This document shows positions 1 through 6,610 of a stretch of DNA of 6,610 nt, piece by piece; the first letter of the stretch is position 1, and each line of letters starts with the position of its first letter. The notes under the pieces were generated by a model. That model had not been told where the DNA came from. It was given only the letters and a program-made list of their open reading frames with translations, and ran no database searches. The translations under genes and the position numbers were made by a program. The DNA is from Chloroflexota bacterium. Lineage in GTDB: Bacteria > Chloroflexota > Anaerolineae > J036 > Brachytrichaceae. The stretch lies in the NCBI GenBank assembly GCA_021813225.1, contig JAKALH010000163.1, positions 1 through 6,610 on the forward strand, written 5' to 3'.

Positions 1-694
1 TCATAAAACGGCTGATATGCGAGACCAGGCGCGCCACGTTGAAAATCATCTCGCTGGTGTTGGAATTCTGCACCACCTGCCCGTTCAGGATGCAGCGGAT
101 AGCCAGCGCCTGCGGGTCGGCGATGTCGCGGGCGGCCACCAGGGCGGGACCGATCGGGCAGAAGCCGTCGGGGGTCTTGCCCAGCGTCCACTGCCGGCCG
201 CCGTCGCTGTTCTGGATGTCACGCGCGCTGATGTCGTTGACGCAGGTGTAGCCACCTACATAGCTCAGCGCCTCTTCCTGCGAGACGCGATAACACAGCC
301 TACCGATGACTGCGCCCAGTTCGGCTTCGTAATCGACGGTGGCGGTCGCATCCGCATACCAGGTGATAGTGTCGCCGGGGTTGGCCAGCGCGTTGACGAA
401 CTTGGCGAAGATAACCGGGCGCGTCGGCACGGGCGAGCCGGTTTCGCGGCAGTGGTCCATGTAGTTCAACCCGATGCAGATCAGGTTGCGCGGAATCAGC
501 GGGGCGCGCAGATTTACGCTGTCCAGCGGCTGGGCCGGCCCGTTGACGGCAATCTGCTCGGCCTGTGCATACGCAGCCGGGTCGCTGATAATTTTCAGTA
601 CGTCACCGGCGGCGCTGATATCGACGTAAGCATCATCGCGCACCATCGCGCCGGCTTTGACAGCGCCGTTGGACTCATAGGCAATCAGTTTCAT
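1..694 (-). CDS. Fumarylacetoacetate hydrolase (FAH) family protein, 3' end cut by window edge
   Basis: Reading the minus strand from the ATG at 694 gives 231 codons open to the window edge; the stop is outside. An N-terminal cap region (about residues 1-65) is followed by the FAH catalytic fold, which starts at NLICIGLNYMDHCRE (70-84). The metal-binding signatures are present: E123 and E125 in VDYEAELGAVIG, and D154 in VNDISARDIQ. WTLGKTPDGFCPIGP (169-183) and NTSEMIFNVARLVSHISRFM (212-231) are also family hallmarks. Only the last strands (the usual PGDxIxTGTPxGVG region and tail) are missing, so the full protein is probably about 280 residues. Known members are cytoplasmic Mg2+/Mn2+ enzymes that hydrolyse, decarboxylate or isomerise beta-diketo or 2-keto acids, including 2-keto-3-deoxy sugar acid derivatives. 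The exact substrate cannot be told. An in-frame ATG at 700 is less likely, because AGGGG at 704-708 would be only 3 nt away. The gene is divergent from the ARH-like gene at 822 and may share its regulation. Family certain; specific reaction unknown. Confidence 0.95.
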   Translation of the reverse strand, partial: MKLIAYESNGAVKAGAMVRDDAYVDISAAGDVLKIISDPAAYAQAEQIAVNGPAQPLDSVNLRAPLIPRNLICIGLNYMDHCRETGSPVPTRPVIFAKFVNALANPGDTITWYADATATVDYEAELGAVIGRLCYRVSQEEALSYVGGYTCVNDISARDIQNSDGGRQWTLGKTPDGFCPIGPALVAARDIADPQALAIRCILNGQVVQNSNTSEMIFNVARLVSHISRFM

Positions 695-703
695 GATCAT
701 GCA

Positions 704-708
704 CCCCT
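704..708 (-). promoter_or_regulatory. Ribosome binding site of the FAH-family gene
   Basis: On the minus strand AGGGG (708 to 704) lies 9 nt before the ATG at 694 and only 3 nt before the in-frame ATG at 700. This spacing favours 694 as the translation start. Confidence 0.6.
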
Positions 709-731
709 GTCGGTATGAATATTGCACCTGG

Positions 732-760
732 ATTGTACGCGACAGCAGCACCTGGCAGGA
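732..760 (-). promoter_or_regulatory. Candidate minus-strand promoter for the FAH-family gene
   Basis: On the minus strand the hexamer TACAAT (737 to 732) matches the sigma-70 -10 consensus at five of six positions. A start about 7 nt downstream would give a leader of roughly 30 nt before the ATG at 694, which suits the Shine-Dalgarno at 708-704. At 17-bp spacing the -35 position (760-755) reads TCCTGC, a poor match to TTGACA. The promoter would therefore be weak, activator-dependent or wrongly placed. The inverted repeat at 753-765 overlaps the -35 position. Confidence 0.35.
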
Positions 761-765
761 TGCCA
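753..765. repeat. Short inverted repeat in the divergent promoter region (possible operator)
   Basis: TGGCA (753-757), a 3-nt centre GGA, and TGCCA (761-765) form a perfect 5-bp-arm inverted repeat between the two divergent genes. It overlaps the expected -35 box of the candidate minus-strand promoter and lies about 57 bp before the ARH-like start codon. The location suits a dimeric regulator acting on both genes. However, a 10-bp perfect match is short and can arise by chance in GC-rich DNA. No second copy was noticed in this window. Confidence 0.3.
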
Positions 766-785
766 CCACGCGAAACCGGAACTGC

Positions 786-793
786 TTAATAAT
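786..793 (+). promoter_or_regulatory. Weak candidate -10 region for the ARH-like gene
   Basis: TTAATAAT at 786-793 is the most AT-rich stretch before the gene. AATAAT at 788-793 matches five of six positions of TATAAT. No TTGACA-like box stands 16-18 bp upstream. The resulting leader would be about 20 nt, just enough to hold the GGAGG at 810-814. It could equally be meaningless AT-richness. Confidence 0.2.
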
Positions 794-809
794 GGAGATG
801 CAACCGAAT

Positions 810-814
810 GGAGG
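810..814 (+). promoter_or_regulatory. Strong Shine-Dalgarno fixing the ARH-like start at 822
   Basis: GGAGG lies 7 nt before the ATG at 822, an ideal distance. The open frame runs upstream to 693, but the other in-frame ATGs (693, 699, 792, 798) have no comparable site. The upstream codons also give a sequence unlike the family's N-terminus. Confidence 0.8.
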
Positions 815-821
815 CAGACAT

Positions 822-2936
822 ATGAGCATCCCATCCGATTACGAATCGCGCGTGTATGCCGGCGTGCTGGGCAAGATCATCGGCGTGTATCTGGGGCGGC
901 CCTTCGAGGGGTGGACGTACCAGCGGATCATGCACGAACTGGGCGAAGTGGACTACTACGTGAATGAGCGCATCGCCCATCATCCGCCCCTGATCGTCAC
1001 CGACGACGACATCAGCGGCACCTTCACCTTCCTGCGCGCCCTGCCGGACTACGACAACGATGCCGGCATCACCGCTGGGCAAATCGGGCAGACGTGGCTC
1101 AACTACCTGATCGAGCGCCAGACCATCCTGTGGTGGGGGGGCATGGGCAACTCCACCGAACACACCGCCTACATGCGCCTGAAGCAGGGCCACATTGCCC
1201 CGCGCAGCGGTTCCATGGAACTGAACGGTAAGGTGGTTGCCGAGCAGATAGGCGCACAGATTTTCATCGACGGCTGGGCGCTGGTTGCGCCGGGCAATCC
1301 GACGCTGGCTGTGGAACTGGCGGGCAAAGCCGCCAGCGTCAGTCACGACGGCGAAGCCATTTACGGAGCGCAGGCGCTGGCGGCAATGGAGGCGCAGGCA
1401 TTCATCGAACCGGACATGAACAAGCTGCTCGATACGGGCGCATCGTTCGTTCCGCCGGATTCGCTCATTGCGCAACTCATCCGCGACATCCGCGCCTGGC
1501 ACGATATCGACCGCGACTGGCACAAGACGCGTCAGCGTATCGAGGCTGAGTATGGTTACGACAAATATGGCGGCAACTGCCACATGATTCCCAACCACGC
1601 CGTTATCATTCTGGCGCTGGTGTACTGTGAAGACACACCCGGCATCACGCCAGGGCGCGCCTTCCAGCGCGCGTTGACGATCGGCAACACGTCCGGCTGG
1701 GACACTGACTGCAACTCCGGCAACATCGGCTGCCTGATGGGCATCAAGACCGGGCTGGCTGGCATCGATAACGGCCCGGTAGACTGGCGCGGGCCGGTTG
1801 CAGACCGCATGTACCTGCCGACCGCCGATGGCGGCCGTTGCATCACAGATGCCGCGCAGGAAGCGCGCATGATAGCGCAGATCGGGCGGGCACTGGCCGG
1901 CCAGCCTCATGCGCCAGCCGCAGCGCGTTTCGACTTCGAACTGCCCGGCGCGGTGCACGGTTTTCACAGCCATACCCCCAACGTCAAGGTCAGCAATACG
2001 GTCGGCCACAGCGCCGCAGGAACGCGCAGCCTGGCGATTCCATTCAACGCCCGAACGCGGGTGACGACAGCCACTTTCATCCCGCACGACGCGCTGAAGA
2101 TGCCCGGCTACGGGTTGATCGCATCGCCCACGCTCTACCCAGGCCAGACGGTGACGGCGGTTGTATCGGGCGACGCCGACGCGCAGGTCAGCCTGTTCGT
2201 GCGCGCCTATGGCAGCAACGACGAGCTGGAGGTGTTCAACAGCGCCGAGACGCTGGTGCTGGCCGGGCAAAGCCGCGCCTTAAGCTGGAAACTGAGCGGT
2301 ATCGACGGCGGCTCGCCGATTGCAGAAGTCGGCCTGCAGGTGCGCGCCGTGACTGGCGCAGGCACGCTGTATCTGGATACCCTCACCTGGGACGGCGCGC
2401 CCGGAGTGGACTTCACACGCCCCGCGCACAACGGCACGCTATGGCAGCGCGCCTGGGTAAAAGCCTGCAACGATGCCGGTTTCAACTGGGGCTGGGTATT
2501 CCGCATCTGCCAGGACAGCGGCAGCGGCCTGTTGACGCAGGGCACCCGCGAATGGGCGGGATACACCGCGCGGGCGACCATCATCCCGCACATGGCAAAG
2601 TCCGCCGGCATCGCGGTGTGCGTGCAGGGCCTGCAGCGTTATTACGCGCTGCTGCTGTGCGACGACCAGAAGGCGCGCCTGGTGAAGACACTCACCTGGC
2701 AACCCGGCGTGCAGCCGGCCCGCCATGTGCTGGCAGAAGGGAATTTCGCGTGGCAACTGGATGGCTCTTATGACCTCAGCCTGACAACACAGGGCGAGCG
2801 CCTGACTGCCGGTATTGACGGCAAAGTGTTATTCGACGTGACCGATGCAGATCATCCGCTGCTTTCAGGCGCTGTCGGGCTGATTATCGAGGAAGGCCGG
2901 TTGGACTGTGACCGTGTGTCTGTCAGACCAGCATAG
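822..2936 (+). CDS. ADP-ribosylglycohydrolase-family protein with C-terminal beta-sandwich domains
   Basis: The product is 704 residues with no signal peptide and no membrane segment, so it is cytoplasmic. Residues about 8-360 form an ADP-ribosylglycohydrolase (ARH, COG1397) domain. Visible elements are the N-terminal helix GVLGKIIGVYLGRPFEGW (14-31), the first metal motif VTDDDISGTF (59-68), SVSHDGEAIYGAQAL (172-186), and the second metal motif SGWDTDCNSGNIGCLMG (291-307) with D294 and D296. These aspartates would hold the Mg2+ pair. Known ARH enzymes cleave N- or O-glycosidic bonds to ADP-ribose, but many bacterial homologues of this WDTDCN type have no proven substrate and sit among sugar-use genes. 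After about 370, one beta-rich region (about 371-525) resembles a carbohydrate-binding sandwich. A second (about 526-704), with YTARATIIPH, YYALLLCDD, LTAGIDGKVLFDVTDAD and SGAVGLIIEEG, resembles a concanavalin-like/DUF1080-type fold. The start at 822 is set by GGAGG. The gene is divergent from the FAH-family gene. The ARH call is secure; the C-terminal fold calls are inferred from pattern. Confidence 0.9.
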   Translation: MSIPSDYESRVYAGVLGKIIGVYLGRPFEGWTYQRIMHELGEVDYYVNERIAHHPPLIVTDDDISGTFTFLRALPDYDNDAGITAGQIGQTWLNYLIERQTILWWGGMGNSTEHTAYMRLKQGHIAPRSGSMELNGKVVAEQIGAQIFIDGWALVAPGNPTLAVELAGKAASVSHDGEAIYGAQALAAMEAQAFIEPDMNKLLDTGASFVPPDSLIAQLIRDIRAWHDIDRDWHKTRQRIEAEYGYDKYGGNCHMIPNHAVIILALVYCEDTPGITPGRAFQRALTIGNTSGWDTDCNSGNIGCLMGIKTGLAGIDNGPVDWRGPVADRMYLPTADGGRCITDAAQEARMIAQIGRALAGQPHAPAAARFDFELPGAVHGFHSHTPNVKVSNTVGHSAAGTRSLAIPFNARTRVTTATFIPHDALKMPGYGLIASPTLYPGQTVTAVVSGDADAQVSLFVRAYGSNDELEVFNSAETLVLAGQSRALSWKLSGIDGGSPIAEVGLQVRAVTGAGTLYLDTLTWDGAPGVDFTRPAHNGTLWQRAWVKACNDAGFNWGWVFRICQDSGSGLLTQGTREWAGYTARATIIPHMAKSAGIAVCVQGLQRYYALLLCDDQKARLVKTLTWQPGVQPARHVLAEGNFAWQLDGSYDLSLTTQGERLTAGIDGKVLFDVTDADHPLLSGAVGLIIEEGRLDCDRVSVRPA

Positions 2937-2952
2937 GCATACCGGAAGCCTA

Positions 2953-2983
2953 CTCTCCCGGAATCTGAGAGATTCCAGGAGAG
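2953..2983 (+). terminator. Strong hairpin after the ARH-like gene, terminator-like but lacking a U-tract
   Basis: Two 13-nt arms, CTCTCCCGGAATC (2953-2965) and GATTCCAGGAGAG (2971-2983), pair with one internal C-A mismatch around the loop TGAGA. The stem begins 16 nt after the stop codon at 2934-2936. Downstream sequence (CCGTCAGGG) has no run of T, and the opposite strand has none either, so it is not a classic intrinsic terminator. It may stop transcription weakly, protect the mRNA 3' end, or separate the two transcription units. Confidence 0.6.
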
Positions 2984-3020
2984 CCGTCAGGGATGCTGGC
3001 GGGAGCTGCGGAGATGGGCA

Positions 3021-3042
3021 TCAGGCAGATGTCAGGCGAAAG
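3021..3042 (+). repeat. Tandem 11-nt imperfect direct repeat upstream of the ABC operon
   Basis: TCAGGCAGATG (3021-3031) is followed at once by TCAGGCGAAAG (3032-3042). The first six bases are identical at an 11-nt step, about one helical turn. A related TCAGGG occurs at 2987. The pair lies in the 160-bp gap before the ABC operon, so it could be a regulator-binding site. It is short and may be chance. Confidence 0.2.
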
Positions 3043-3052
3043 GATGAGATTT

Positions 3053-3096
3053 ATGCGCATAATGTATGACAGCCGGCCGGATTTGCTGGACCGTGC

Positions 3097-3100
<4 letters not shown>
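3053..3100 (+). CDS. Candidate 15-codon leader peptide coupled to the ABC ATPase
   Basis: The ATG at 3053 opens a short frame encoding MRIMYDSRPDLLDRA. AAAGGA at 3039-3044 lies 8 nt before it, a better Shine-Dalgarno than any in front of the ATPase. Its TGA (3098-3100) overlaps the ATPase ATG at 3097 as ATGA. This is the usual layout for translational coupling, in which ribosomes ending the leader restart at the next gene. The peptide has no run of a single amino acid, so classic attenuation is not suggested. An in-frame ATG at 3044 overlaps the Shine-Dalgarno and is unlikely. No homologue is recognised, so this is a proposal from signals only. Confidence 0.4.
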
Positions 3101-4014
<914 letters not shown>

Positions 4015-4079
4015 GCCGTCACGGTCCCGGCGGTGCGGGGCGGATACCGGCATTCAGCCAGACAGGTGTTACAACCGAT

Positions 4080-5279
4080 ATGCGTAAGGTGTTTCAGATT
4101 GCTCGTAACGAATACAGACGGCGGGTGGCGCGCAAGAGCTTCATCCTTGTGCTGCTGATGCCGCTGTTTATCGTCGTCGTCGGGGTCGCCGTCTCGTTGC
4201 TGTCGGCATCTGCGGCCATCAACAGCGACCGCGGCGTGGTCGGCTACATCGACCCGAACCATGCGCTGGCGCGGGCCATTCAGCCGCCGGCGAATGCCGC
4301 CAATACCTTCGCGCGTTTCCCGGATGTCGCCGCAGCGGAAGCGGCGTTGCGCAGCAGACAGATCATCGCCTACTATGTGCTGGCGCCGGATTTTGCAACC
4401 AGCGGCAAAGTGGATTTCGTGTACTGGCAGAACCAGCCCGGCAATACCGTGAAGCGCGCTTTCGATCGCTTCGCCCGTTCCGCCATTGTAGATGGCAGCA
4501 ACGCGCAGGTGGCGCAGCGCCTGCTGAACGGCACCAACTTCACACTGCGCACGCCCGACGGCTCGCGCACTTTCAACAATAACGATGTCTTCAGCATTGT
4601 GATGCCGCTGGCCGTCGCGGTTCTGTTTGTGATCTCCTTGTTCAGCGGGGCGGCGTACCTGATGCAGGCCGTGGTGGACGAGAAAGAGAATCGCACGATT
4701 GAGATCATCATCACATCGGTCACACCGATGCAGTTGATGAGCGGCAAGATCGTGGGGCTGGCCGCCGTCGGCCTGACACAGGTGGTCGTATGGCTGGTGG
4801 CCGGTGCGGCTGCCCTGCAGGCCGCGCGCCCGCATGTTGAGTTCCTGCAGACCGCTCGCATTGACCCCGGTTTCATCGCGCTGGCGCTGGTGCTGTCGGT
4901 CCTGCAATACCTGCTGCTGGGGTCGTTCATGGCCGCCATCGGTTCCGTCGTGGTCGATGTCAAGCAGGGGCAGGCGTGGTCGTCGCCGGTAACGCTGGTC
5001 AGCATGGTGCCGCTGTTCTTCTTCGCGCTGATCGTGTTCGACCCGAACAGCATCATCGCCGTGATTCTGAGCCTGTTCCCGTTGACTGCGCCGCTGGCGC
5101 TGCTGTTGCGCTATAACATGACCGCCGTGCCGGCCTGGCAGATTGTCGCCGCAATCGGCTTACTGGCGCTGAGCGTGGCCGGCGCGATGTGGCTGGCGGC
5201 GCGCATTTTCCGCATTGGCATGTTGCGCTACGGGCAGGCAGTGAAGATCGGCGAGATTGCGGCCGCCATACACTTCTGA
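4080..5279 (+). CDS. ABC-2 type permease, NatB-like, first of two paralogues
   Basis: From the ATG at 4080 the product is 399 residues. A basic N-terminus (MRKVFQIARNEYRRRVARKS) leads into membrane segment 1 (about 21-43). Next comes an extracytoplasmic domain (about 44-168), then five or six further segments (about 171-196, 222-248, 264-291, 302-320, 323-345, 351-376). The conserved loop DEKENRTIEIIITSVTP (200-216), followed by MSGKIVGLAAVG, is the hallmark of ABC-2/NatB-type (COG1668) permeases and probably contacts the ATPase. The frame also opens at a GTG at 4011 that overlaps the ATPase stop. I prefer 4080 because MRKVFQIARNEY is the usual family start, the 23 extra residues look non-conserved, and AGGTG lies at 4064-4068; that site is 11 nt away, so its support is modest. 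It lies 65 nt after the ATPase gene, in the same operon. It probably forms a heterodimer with the next permease. Confidence 0.9.
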   Translation: MRKVFQIARNEYRRRVARKSFILVLLMPLFIVVVGVAVSLLSASAAINSDRGVVGYIDPNHALARAIQPPANAANTFARFPDVAAAEAALRSRQIIAYYVLAPDFATSGKVDFVYWQNQPGNTVKRAFDRFARSAIVDGSNAQVAQRLLNGTNFTLRTPDGSRTFNNNDVFSIVMPLAVAVLFVISLFSGAAYLMQAVVDEKENRTIEIIITSVTPMQLMSGKIVGLAAVGLTQVVVWLVAGAAALQAARPHVEFLQTARIDPGFIALALVLSVLQYLLLGSFMAAIGSVVVDVKQGQAWSSPVTLVSMVPLFFFALIVFDPNSIIAVILSLFPLTAPLALLLRYNMTAVPAWQIVAAIGLLALSVAGAMWLAARIFRIGMLRYGQAVKIGEIAAAIHF

Positions 5280-5299
5280 CGCTAACTGATGAGTGAAGC

Positions 5300-6496
5300 A
5301 TGAGCAAAAGTTTTATCGTGATGCGTCATGAGTTCATGACGATGATCACCAAACCGAGTTTCTGGGTCGGGTTGATTGTGGTGCCGCTGATCATGGCTGC
5401 CACGATGGGCATCAGTCTGCTGGGCAGCGCCGCCGCCACCGCCGCGACGATTGCAAACAAGCAGAATCAGACGGTGTTGCAGGGCTACATCGACCGCAGC
5501 GGCATCATCAAAACAGTGCCGACCGGTTCGAACCTGTTGAGATTCCCGGATGAAGCGGCGGCGCTGGCCGCGCTGAATGCCGGACGCATCAGCGGGTACT
5601 TCATCGTCGCGGCGGATTACATCGCCAGCGGCAAGGTGACTTACGTCTCGCCGGAGTTCACGCCGATCAATTCGCCCACGGGGAACTTCGACCGCGTGCT
5701 GAAATTGAACCTCGTCGGCGGGAATGCCACTGAACTGGCGCGCGCCGAGACGGCCGTGACCGTTCAGAAGGAGCAGGCTCTGGCGCCGGAACAGTCGAAG
5801 GGCGGCAGCGGTCTGCCGTTTCCATTTTTGCCCATGTTCGCCGGCATCATGTTCATGATCGTGATGGTTACTTCGTCCAGCTACCTGATGCACACCGTGA
5901 GCACGGAGAAGGAAACCCGCGTGATGGAGGTGCTGATGTCGTCGGTCACGCCGGCGCAATTGCTGGCCGGCAAGGTGATGGGGCTGGGGCTGGTGGGCTT
6001 CATCCAGATGGCGCTGTGGTTGATTTCGTCGCTGTCCGCGCTGAGCTACATCCCGGCTGCCGCGTCGCTGGGCGGTGTGAGCGCCGGCAGCATCGTCGTC
6101 GCCGTCATCTACTTCATCTTCGGTTATTTCACCTATGCTTCGCTGATGGCCGGACTGGGCGCCATGATGCCGGGCACGCGCGAAGCGGCGCAATACACCT
6201 TCTTCGTCATCCTGCCGCTGATGATCCCCATGTACATGGTCACTGCGCTGGTGCTGGAACCGAACGGTCCGCTGGCCGTGATCCTCAGCCTGATTCCTTT
6301 TACATCGCCGGTGGTGATGGTGATGCGGATCACGGCGACCGACGTGCCGCTGTATCAGGTGCTGCTGGGCGCGGTGCTGCTGGCGCTGACCAGCGCCGGC
6401 GTCGTGCGTCTGGTCGCGCGCCTGTTTCGCGCCCAGATGCTGCTGGGCGGCAGCAAACCGCGGTTGAAGGACATCGCTGCCGCACTGCGCGCATGA
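5300..6496 (+). CDS. ABC-2 type permease, NatB-like, second of two paralogues
   Basis: The product is 398 residues, one shorter than the preceding permease and with the same plan. The basic start MSKSFIVMRHEF leads into membrane segment 1 (about 21-45) and an extracytoplasmic domain (about 46-172). Further segments lie at about 176-196, 222-249, 262-288, 298-320, 323-344 and 350-373. The loop STEKETRVMEVLMSSVTPAQ (201-220), then LLAGKVMGLGLVG, aligns with DEKENRTIEIIITSVTP of its neighbour. The shared motif RFP(D) followed by alanine-rich sequence in the outer domain (about 81 here, 80 there) also points to duplication. The gene starts 20 nt after the previous stop with only a weak Shine-Dalgarno (GAGTGAAG, 5291-5298). 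Its stop overlaps the next start (ATGA at 6493-6496). It is expected to pair with permease 1 and the ATPase as one exporter. Substrate unknown. Confidence 0.92.
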   Translation: MSKSFIVMRHEFMTMITKPSFWVGLIVVPLIMAATMGISLLGSAAATAATIANKQNQTVLQGYIDRSGIIKTVPTGSNLLRFPDEAAALAALNAGRISGYFIVAADYIASGKVTYVSPEFTPINSPTGNFDRVLKLNLVGGNATELARAETAVTVQKEQALAPEQSKGGSGLPFPFLPMFAGIMFMIVMVTSSSYLMHTVSTEKETRVMEVLMSSVTPAQLLAGKVMGLGLVGFIQMALWLISSLSALSYIPAAASLGGVSAGSIVVAVIYFIFGYFTYASLMAGLGAMMPGTREAAQYTFFVILPLMIPMYMVTALVLEPNGPLAVILSLIPFTSPVVMVMRITATDVPLYQVLLGAVLLALTSAGVVRLVARLFRAQMLLGGSKPRLKDIAAALRA

Positions 6497-6610
6497 ATAT
6501 CGCACTGGGCGCCTACCTGCTGAGCGGGACGCCAGGGTATCGGCAGGCCGGCATCCACCAGTACACGCGCGCGTTGATTGAGGCGATGGATGAAGTGCTG
6601 GCAATACATC
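6493..6610 (+). CDS. Probable GT-B (family-4-like) glycosyltransferase, N-terminal fragment
   Basis: The ATG at 6493 overlaps the stop of permease 2 (ATGA), and 39 codons stay open to the window edge. The start MNIALGAYLLSGTPGYRQAG, followed by IHQYTRALIEAM, matches the first strand and loop of many GT-B glycosyltransferases. In these, a beta strand and a glycine-rich loop are followed by a GI-x-x-Y-x-R-x-L helix that binds the acceptor side. Such enzymes transfer a sugar from a nucleotide donor to a lipid or glycan in the cytoplasm or at the inner membrane. Too little is visible to name donor or acceptor, and the catalytic C-terminal half is not in the window. The 4-nt overlap implies translational coupling with the exporter genes. 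Confidence 0.7.
   Translation, partial: MNIALGAYLLSGTPGYRQAGIHQYTRALIEAMDEVLAIH

Noticed and set aside
17..718. Plus-strand 233-codon open frame at the left edge
   Set aside because: It is antisense to the FAH-family gene, whose translation shows clear family motifs. The plus-strand product shows no recognisable motif and has no Shine-Dalgarno.
693..821. Longer N-terminus of the ARH-like protein starting at 693 (43 extra residues)
   Set aside because: The extra part overlaps the FAH-family start region, is unlike the family N-terminus, and lacks a ribosome site. GGAGG at 810-814 points to 822.
786..2270. Minus-strand 494-codon open frame
   Set aside because: It is antisense to the ARH-like gene. 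The His/Arg/Val-rich translation is typical of a shadow frame in GC-rich coding DNA and shows no domain.
1838..2773. Plus-strand 311-codon overlapping frame
   Set aside because: It lies out of frame inside the ARH-like gene, with an Arg/Ala/Gly-rich low-complexity product and no start signal.
5289..5303. Four-codon frame ATG AGT GAA GCA TGA overlapping the permease 2 start
   Set aside because: It shares the GCATGA junction with the leader ORF at 3097, but it is only four codons with no good Shine-Dalgarno and is probably coincidence.
5282..6604. Minus-strand 440-codon open frame
   Set aside because: It is antisense to permease 2. Its very high His, Gln and Arg content is the usual reverse image of a GC-rich membrane-protein gene.

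Overview
The window reads as chromosomal DNA from a high-GC bacterium. Gene style (a large ADP-ribosylglycohydrolase-like protein with carbohydrate-enzyme-type beta domains, a FAH-family hydrolase, a DUF4162-type ABC ATPase with two ABC-2 permeases, and a GT-B glycosyltransferase start) resembles Chloroflexota (Anaerolineae-like) genomes. That placement is an impression from gene content, not a computed result. I see no RNA genes, CRISPR arrays, insertion sequences or phage genes.

Left part (1-821): the 3'-truncated end of a fumarylacetoacetate hydrolase (FAH) family gene lies on the minus strand, starting at 694. It is absent from simple ORF lists because its stop lies outside the window. 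A 127-bp divergent intergenic region (695-821) follows, holding a plausible minus-strand -10 box (TACAAT) and a TGGCA-3-TGCCA inverted repeat.

Middle part (822-2936): one long plus-strand gene encodes a 704-residue cytoplasmic protein. An ADP-ribosylglycohydrolase (ARH/COG1397) domain is followed by two predicted beta-sandwich regions, the last resembling the concanavalin-like/DUF1080 fold. The divergent pairing with an FAH-family enzyme suggests a small catabolic module acting on a sugar, nucleoside or glycoside derivative; the substrate cannot be read from the sequence.

Right part (2937-6610): a 160-bp gap with a strong 13-bp-arm hairpin separates that module from an apparent plus-strand operon. 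The operon has a 15-codon candidate leader ORF whose stop overlaps the next start (ATGA), a NatA/YhaQ-type ABC ATPase, two tandem paralogous ABC-2 permeases (399 and 398 residues), and the first 39 codons of a probable family-4-like glycosyltransferase whose start overlaps the second permease's stop (ATGA). The ATPase and two permeases most likely form one exporter with a heterodimeric membrane part. The glycosyltransferase coupling hints at a link to a glycolipid or glycan, but this is inference.

Nothing here is clearly a new system. The points most worth a second look are the ARH plus beta-sandwich architecture, the coupled leader ORF, and the two-permease exporter joined to a glycosyltransferase.
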